DNA from: Nissolia schottii | Taxonomy: Eukaryota; Streptophyta; Magnoliopsida; Fabales; Fabaceae | Assembly: GCA_003254905.1 (NCBI GenBank) | Contig: QANU01103765.1 | Coordinates: 103,972 to 167,971, forward strand | Length of the DNA: 64,000 nucleotides | Direction of reading: 5' to 3' | In this document: in pieces, positions 59,751-64,000 of the stretch | How the letters are laid out: every line of letters begins with the position of its first letter | Position numbering within the stretch: the first letter of the stretch is position 1 | The notes under the pieces: model-generated | What the model was told of the DNA's origin: nothing | Seen by the model: the letters and a program-made list of their open reading frames with translations, nothing else | The model's database searches: none | Position numbers and translations under genes: made by a program

Positions 59751-60787
59751 TTATTGGGTTGGTTACCTTCATTATTACTTTGGGAGGAATCTGCCATATT
59801 TGCCGAAGAGTTTTTGCCAATACCTTTGCCATTGCGTTGCTGCTGTAAATTGCGATTATTGTTATTCCATGTCCCATTCTTGATACGGCACCTATCTTCA
59901 GTGTGGCCTCTCTTGTCACAAAATGTGCAATGAAATTTGAGAGTTCTGCACTCCTCTATAGTATGCCCAGGTTTGTTGCAATGGTCACAATTCTTGCCTT
60001 TCGATGACTTCTAGCCAAACAATCGATTGTTTACCGCAGCGGCAATGGAAAAACTTTCTCCAGATTCTGAGACCATGTGTTGCTGCGTTTCTTCCTGAAT
60101 TATCAAAGAATATGCTTGCCTGACGTTAGGTAATGGATTCATGATGAGTATGTTGGATCGAATTACCTTGTAAGAATCATTGAGTCCCATTAAAAATTGC
60201 ATCAATTTGTCCATTTCTCGTTCCTCTTGATGTTGTTTGTCATTGTTGCAAGTTATGGGTGTGCGATGCATTTCAAGCTCATCCCACAAAGCTTTGATTT
60301 TGGTGTAGTATGATGCAACCGACGTAGTTCCCTGCGTGATGGTTGCAATTGATTTTTGAATCTGATAGATAGCGGCTGCATTCTTTTGTGAAAACTGGTC
60401 GTGAAGATCCTGCCAAACTTGCCTGGCTGTCTTCGCATGAACCATTCCTGCAGCAGTATCTTGTTCCATTGAATGGGTAAGCCATGATAGAATCATGGAA
60501 TTGCACTGATTCCATAAATCGAATTCAAGGGGCTTTTCAACTTGTAAAGGCATTGCTAGCGTGCCGTCAACGAAGCCAAGCTTCTTCTTTGCGATGAGGG
60601 CATGTGTCATTGATTTCTTCCAGGATTGATAATTCGATCCATTCAATTTTGTTGGAACGAGCATGTGCCCGGGTTGATCTGAATGGTGGACATAATACAG
60701 ATGTGATGGATCCGTGAGGGATGGTTTTTCTGCGTTTTTGGACATGGCTAGAATGTTTATGACAGAAGTTTCTGCGTCTTTGGACAT
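59751..60787 (-). pseudogene. Copia gag, interrupted and cut at an N
   Basis: The minus-strand gag frame starts at 60787 and runs to a stop at 60011. It contains NGSNYQSWKKSMTHALIAKK, WLTHSMEQDT and LMQFLMGLNDSYKVIRSNIL, the usual copia gag (UBN2-like) blocks. Past the stop the same protein continues with two CCHC knuckles (CDHCNKPGHTIEEC and CTFCDKRGHTEDRC), then reaches the N at 59750, where coding similarity ends. A 42-bp direct duplication (60727-60768 and 60769-60810) doubles the N-terminal MSK(D/N)AE segment. Protease and later domains are absent to the left, where they would be expected. Confidence 0.85.
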
Positions 60788-60854
60788 GGCTGGAATGTTT
60801 ATGATAGAAAGAGGAGGATTTTTTCAGAGCACCAGGATCGGTGCTCTGATACCA

Positions 60855-61094
60855 TATAAAATAAGAAAATATAAAATTGGAGATTGTTGATAAGGGAATA
60901 TGTGATTGTATATTGATTTATCCTTTGATACATACATGGCTATATATACAAAAAAAGGTAAACATGGAAGGAGATAATATCTCCATAACTCAAGGCACTA
61001 AACTAGTCATCAACACATTACAGGAACTAATTTCTATTTATACAGCTCATCCTAATTTGTACATAAATGGTAAATATATATACATTCCTTAATA
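60855..61094 (-). repeat. 5' LTR of the copia gag piece
   Basis: TGGTATCAGAGC (primer site, minus strand) sits directly beside 60855. The LTR's outer end is placed at 61094 because 61095-61185 matches single-copy-like DNA at 56466-56556. On the minus strand it starts TATTAAGG and ends TTTTATA. Its partner LTR was not found in the window. Confidence 0.75.
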
Positions 61095-61186
61095 TATATA
61101 ATTGATTATATGAGATTTAATTTATATTTTGATACTTTAACTGAAAAGTGGTTTAAAAATAATCTGTTTCGTTTGGATTATATGAN

Positions 61187-64000
61187 TTGGTGAGTGTATG
61201 TTGCAAACTCCCAACTTGTGTCACAGTGTTAAAAATTGATCCTTCCCTAGTGCCTTTGTAAATATGTCAGCTAGTTGATGTCGAGTTGGCACATATGAAG
61301 GGCTAATCATAACGGATTGTAGCTTTTCCCGCACAATGTGGCAATCTATCTCGATGTGTTTTGTGCGCTCGTGAAACACAGGATTAGCGGCAATGTGAAG
61401 GGCAGCTTGATTATCATAGAATAATGGTATAGAAACGTCACAAGAGACCTTCAAATCCCGCAATATGTACCGTAACCAAACAAGTTCTAAACATGTGTTT
61501 GCTATCGACCTGTATTCTGCCTCCGCCGAAGATCTTGAAATGTTAGTTTGTTTCTTTGACTTCCATGAGATGAGTGACTTGCCAAGGAATACACAATATC
61601 CAGTAACAGACCTTCATGTAGTACGACATCCACCCTAGTCGGAGTCACAAAATGCCTAGGTAAATCTCCGAGGTCTTTGATGCGAAAACATTTGAGCAAA
61701 CATGCTTTAAGATGATTCATTTCTTGTAGATCATTTCCCGTTAATAGAATATCATCTACGTAAATAAGTAATGCAGTGAACGAAGAACCTCGCTGTTTGG
61801 TGAATAAGGAGTAATCAGCCTTGGACTGTTGGTATCCAGCTTTTTGAATGACATCTGAAAATGTTGAAAACCAATTTCTGGAAGCCTGCTTTAGCCCGTA
61901 AAGAGATTTATTGAGTCGACATACATTAGTCTCCCCCTGTCGACGAAGTCCGGGTGGCAAATCCATATAAACTTCTTCATGTAAATTGCCATGCAGGAAG
62001 GCATTCTGTACATCTAACTGATGGAGAAACCAATTTCGAGCTACAGCAATAGTGATTAAGCATCGGAGTGTGGTAAGCTTGGCAGTAGGCGAGAATGTCT
62101 CGCGATAATCGATCCCTTCGACTTGAGTATAGCCTTTGGCTACAAGACGAGCTTTATATCGGTCAATACTCCCATCAGATCGGTATTTAATTTTGAAGAC
62201 CCATTTGCGACCGATGGATTTTTGACCTGCGGGAAGGGGCACCACCGTCCATGTATTATTCTGCTGCAAGGTTGTTAACTCTGTTTGCATAGCCTGTTGC
62301 CAGTTTGGATCGAGGATAGCCTGAGCGTACGTTGTGGGTTCTTTGGTGCCTGAAACATTAGCAAAAAAGGTGTTCTGTACAGTGGAAAAGCGTGAGTAGG
62401 AAAGGAAATTTTGGAGGGGATACCTGGTGCTTGAAGTGGACGCATTGGCCTGAGATCCGACCACGTAATCTTTACGCCATGCCGAGAGGTGTTTGGTGCA
62501 TTCGGAACGTCATATGGGAGGAGATGGAGCAGGTATTGGTAAGGGATTAATGTCAGGTTCAGTGGCAGGTTCTGGAGGACTATTTGGTTCTGGAGGACTA
62601 TTTAGTTCTAGATTATGTGAGTGGTTAGTAGCTGGACTATGGGGTTCAGTGTTTGGGACTGGTGGATAGGATGAAGGTAGTTCGAGTGCTAAGTTAGGTA
62701 AGACGGAAGGTGGAGATGGAGGTTGGATTTGCTGTTGGAACGCAAAGATGGTTTCGTGAAAAATAACATCGCGACTGATGATGAAGTTGTGGGACTCTAA
62801 GTCGAAAAGTTTATATCCTTTGTGATTGCTCAGATATCCAACGAAGACACATCGGCAAGCTCGGGAGTCAAACTTATGTTTGGGATGGACAATGGTGGCG
62901 TAACTGAGGCAGCCGAAGACTCTAAGATGTGAAAGTGAGGGGGGTCGATGATAAAGCAATTCAAAAGGAGATTTATTTTTGAGAAGTGGTGATGGAAGGC
63001 GGTTGATGATGTGGACCGCCGTTAACGCACATTCCCCCCAAAATTCAAGTGGCATATGTGATTGAAATAGAAGAGCACGTGCAGTATTTAGGATATGTCA
63101 GTGCTTGCGTTTGACCACCCCATTTTGTTGCGGTGTGTATACGCAAGTACGTTGAAGTTCTATACCATTTTTATGAAAGAAATCTTGCATAGAAAGGAAT
63201 TCCAGCCCATTGTCAGTGCGAACGGCTTTGATCGTCGCATGGAATTGATTTTGAGCAAATGTTGTAAACGACTCTAGGAGACGTGATGTTTGTGATTTTT
63301 GAGTCACGAGAAAAATCCAAGTGCACCTAGTAAAGTCGTCTACAACAGTGAGAAAAAAGCGATGTCCTGTTTGTGTGGGTACTTTGTGTGGACCCCAAAT
63401 GTTGCAATGTAACAATTCAAAAGAAGAATGAGTTTTTATTTCACTTCTGGGAAAGGGCAGCCTTGTTTGCTTTGCCAGAGGACAAACATCACAATTATAG
63501 TGATCAGAAATAACAACTGAAGGTAATAAGGGGGAAGCGAGTTTGAGGCGTGAAGAGGAAGGGTGGCCTAATCGCATATGCCATTGGTCGGTGCTATTAG
63601 AGACTTGGAATGATCTAGGAATATTCTTGACTCGAGACATGTAATAAAGACAGCCGTGTTGTTCACCCGAGCCAATCGTCGTCCCCGTAGCCAAGTCCTG
63701 GCAAGATAACACAACAATTTAGAGTGTTAGTTAATCGGCTAGCTGACATAAGATTTAAATGGAATGATGGTACACAGAGAACATTTGTTAATGTGATATC
63801 CTTATTAAAGTTAACATTGCCCGTAGCAGTAATGGGTGCGGTGGAACCCGTGGGCAAGTTAACTAGAGGGATTGTGGGAAGTGTGGTGTGTGTGAGAAAA
63901 TTTGGTTCGGAAGAGATGTGATCCGTCGCTCTGCTATATAAGATCCATGGCTTTGTGGAAACAGAATCAATGAAAGCATTAGTTGTTAACAGACCTGCTG
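61187..64000 (-). mobile_element. Copia pol region, minus strand, running off the right edge
   Basis: From right to left: protease region (about 63905-63960, WILYSRATDH, where the catalytic DSG is YSR), integrase (HMRLGHPSSSRLKL; LHCNIWG; VRTDNGLEF; QQNGVVKRKH, with Lys at the usual catalytic Glu), RT ([39 protein letters not shown]) and RNase H/C-terminus (61221-61463, [25 protein letters not shown]). In-frame stops (such as near 63095) and a frameshift between 61502 and 61463 disable it. The coding end at about 61195 abuts an N at 61186, so the 3' LTR is not seen. Confidence 0.9.

Noticed and set aside
1..64000. CRISPR arrays, operons, riboswitches and bacterial-type systems
   Set aside because: All genes have plant-type introns and families; repeats are microsatellites or transposons, not spaced arrays.

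Overview
The window is nuclear DNA from a dicot plant, most likely a papilionoid legume. The evidence is AT-rich intergenic DNA, GT-AG introns, plant-only gene families, Ty1-copia and Ty3-gypsy elements and many short inverted-repeat elements; the exact species cannot be read from the sequence. It is a draft assembly: one 16-base N run (18107-18122) and seven single Ns (4028, 25199, 43711, 44854, 58161, 59750, 61186), several beside homopolymers or microsatellites.

Layout. 1-1757 (-): decayed FAR1/MULE-type relic running off the left edge. 3287-6220 (+): two-exon P-class PPR gene with a likely mitochondrial presequence. 8932-11806 (+): five-exon gene for a small uncharacterised plant protein. 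14750-27173 (-): the main gene of the window, a seven-exon, 12.4-kb TT8/AN1-type bHLH regulator of flavonoid pigments (672 aa), with a 15-nt microexon and two 4-5 kb introns full of short repeats. 29549-34338: Ty1-copia element (+) with a perfect 5-bp target duplication, upstream of TT8. 38413-41713: 3.3-kb solo LTR with a 5-bp target duplication. 45128-47731: copia remnant (-) invaded by several other repeats. 50283-53250: two head-to-head single-domain Gnk2/DUF26 secreted-protein genes forming an inverted duplication around a truncated gypsy element. 53562-about 56050 (-): F-box gene with a 5' UTR intron. 59751-64000: pieces of copia elements (-) whose order (gag and 5' LTR before the pol 3' end) suggests nesting or misordered contigs.

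The cellular genes do not form an operon-like unit. TT8 proteins act with R2R3-MYB and WD40 partners to drive late anthocyanin and proanthocyanidin genes; the PPR protein probably acts on organelle RNA; the F-box protein should be an SCF adaptor; the Gnk2 proteins are predicted apoplastic. I found no new multi-gene system. The observations most worth checking are the TT8 gene architecture, the Gnk2 inverted pair with its 4-nt frameshift, the TA...TA copia termini, and the 91-bp duplication ending at an N at 61186.
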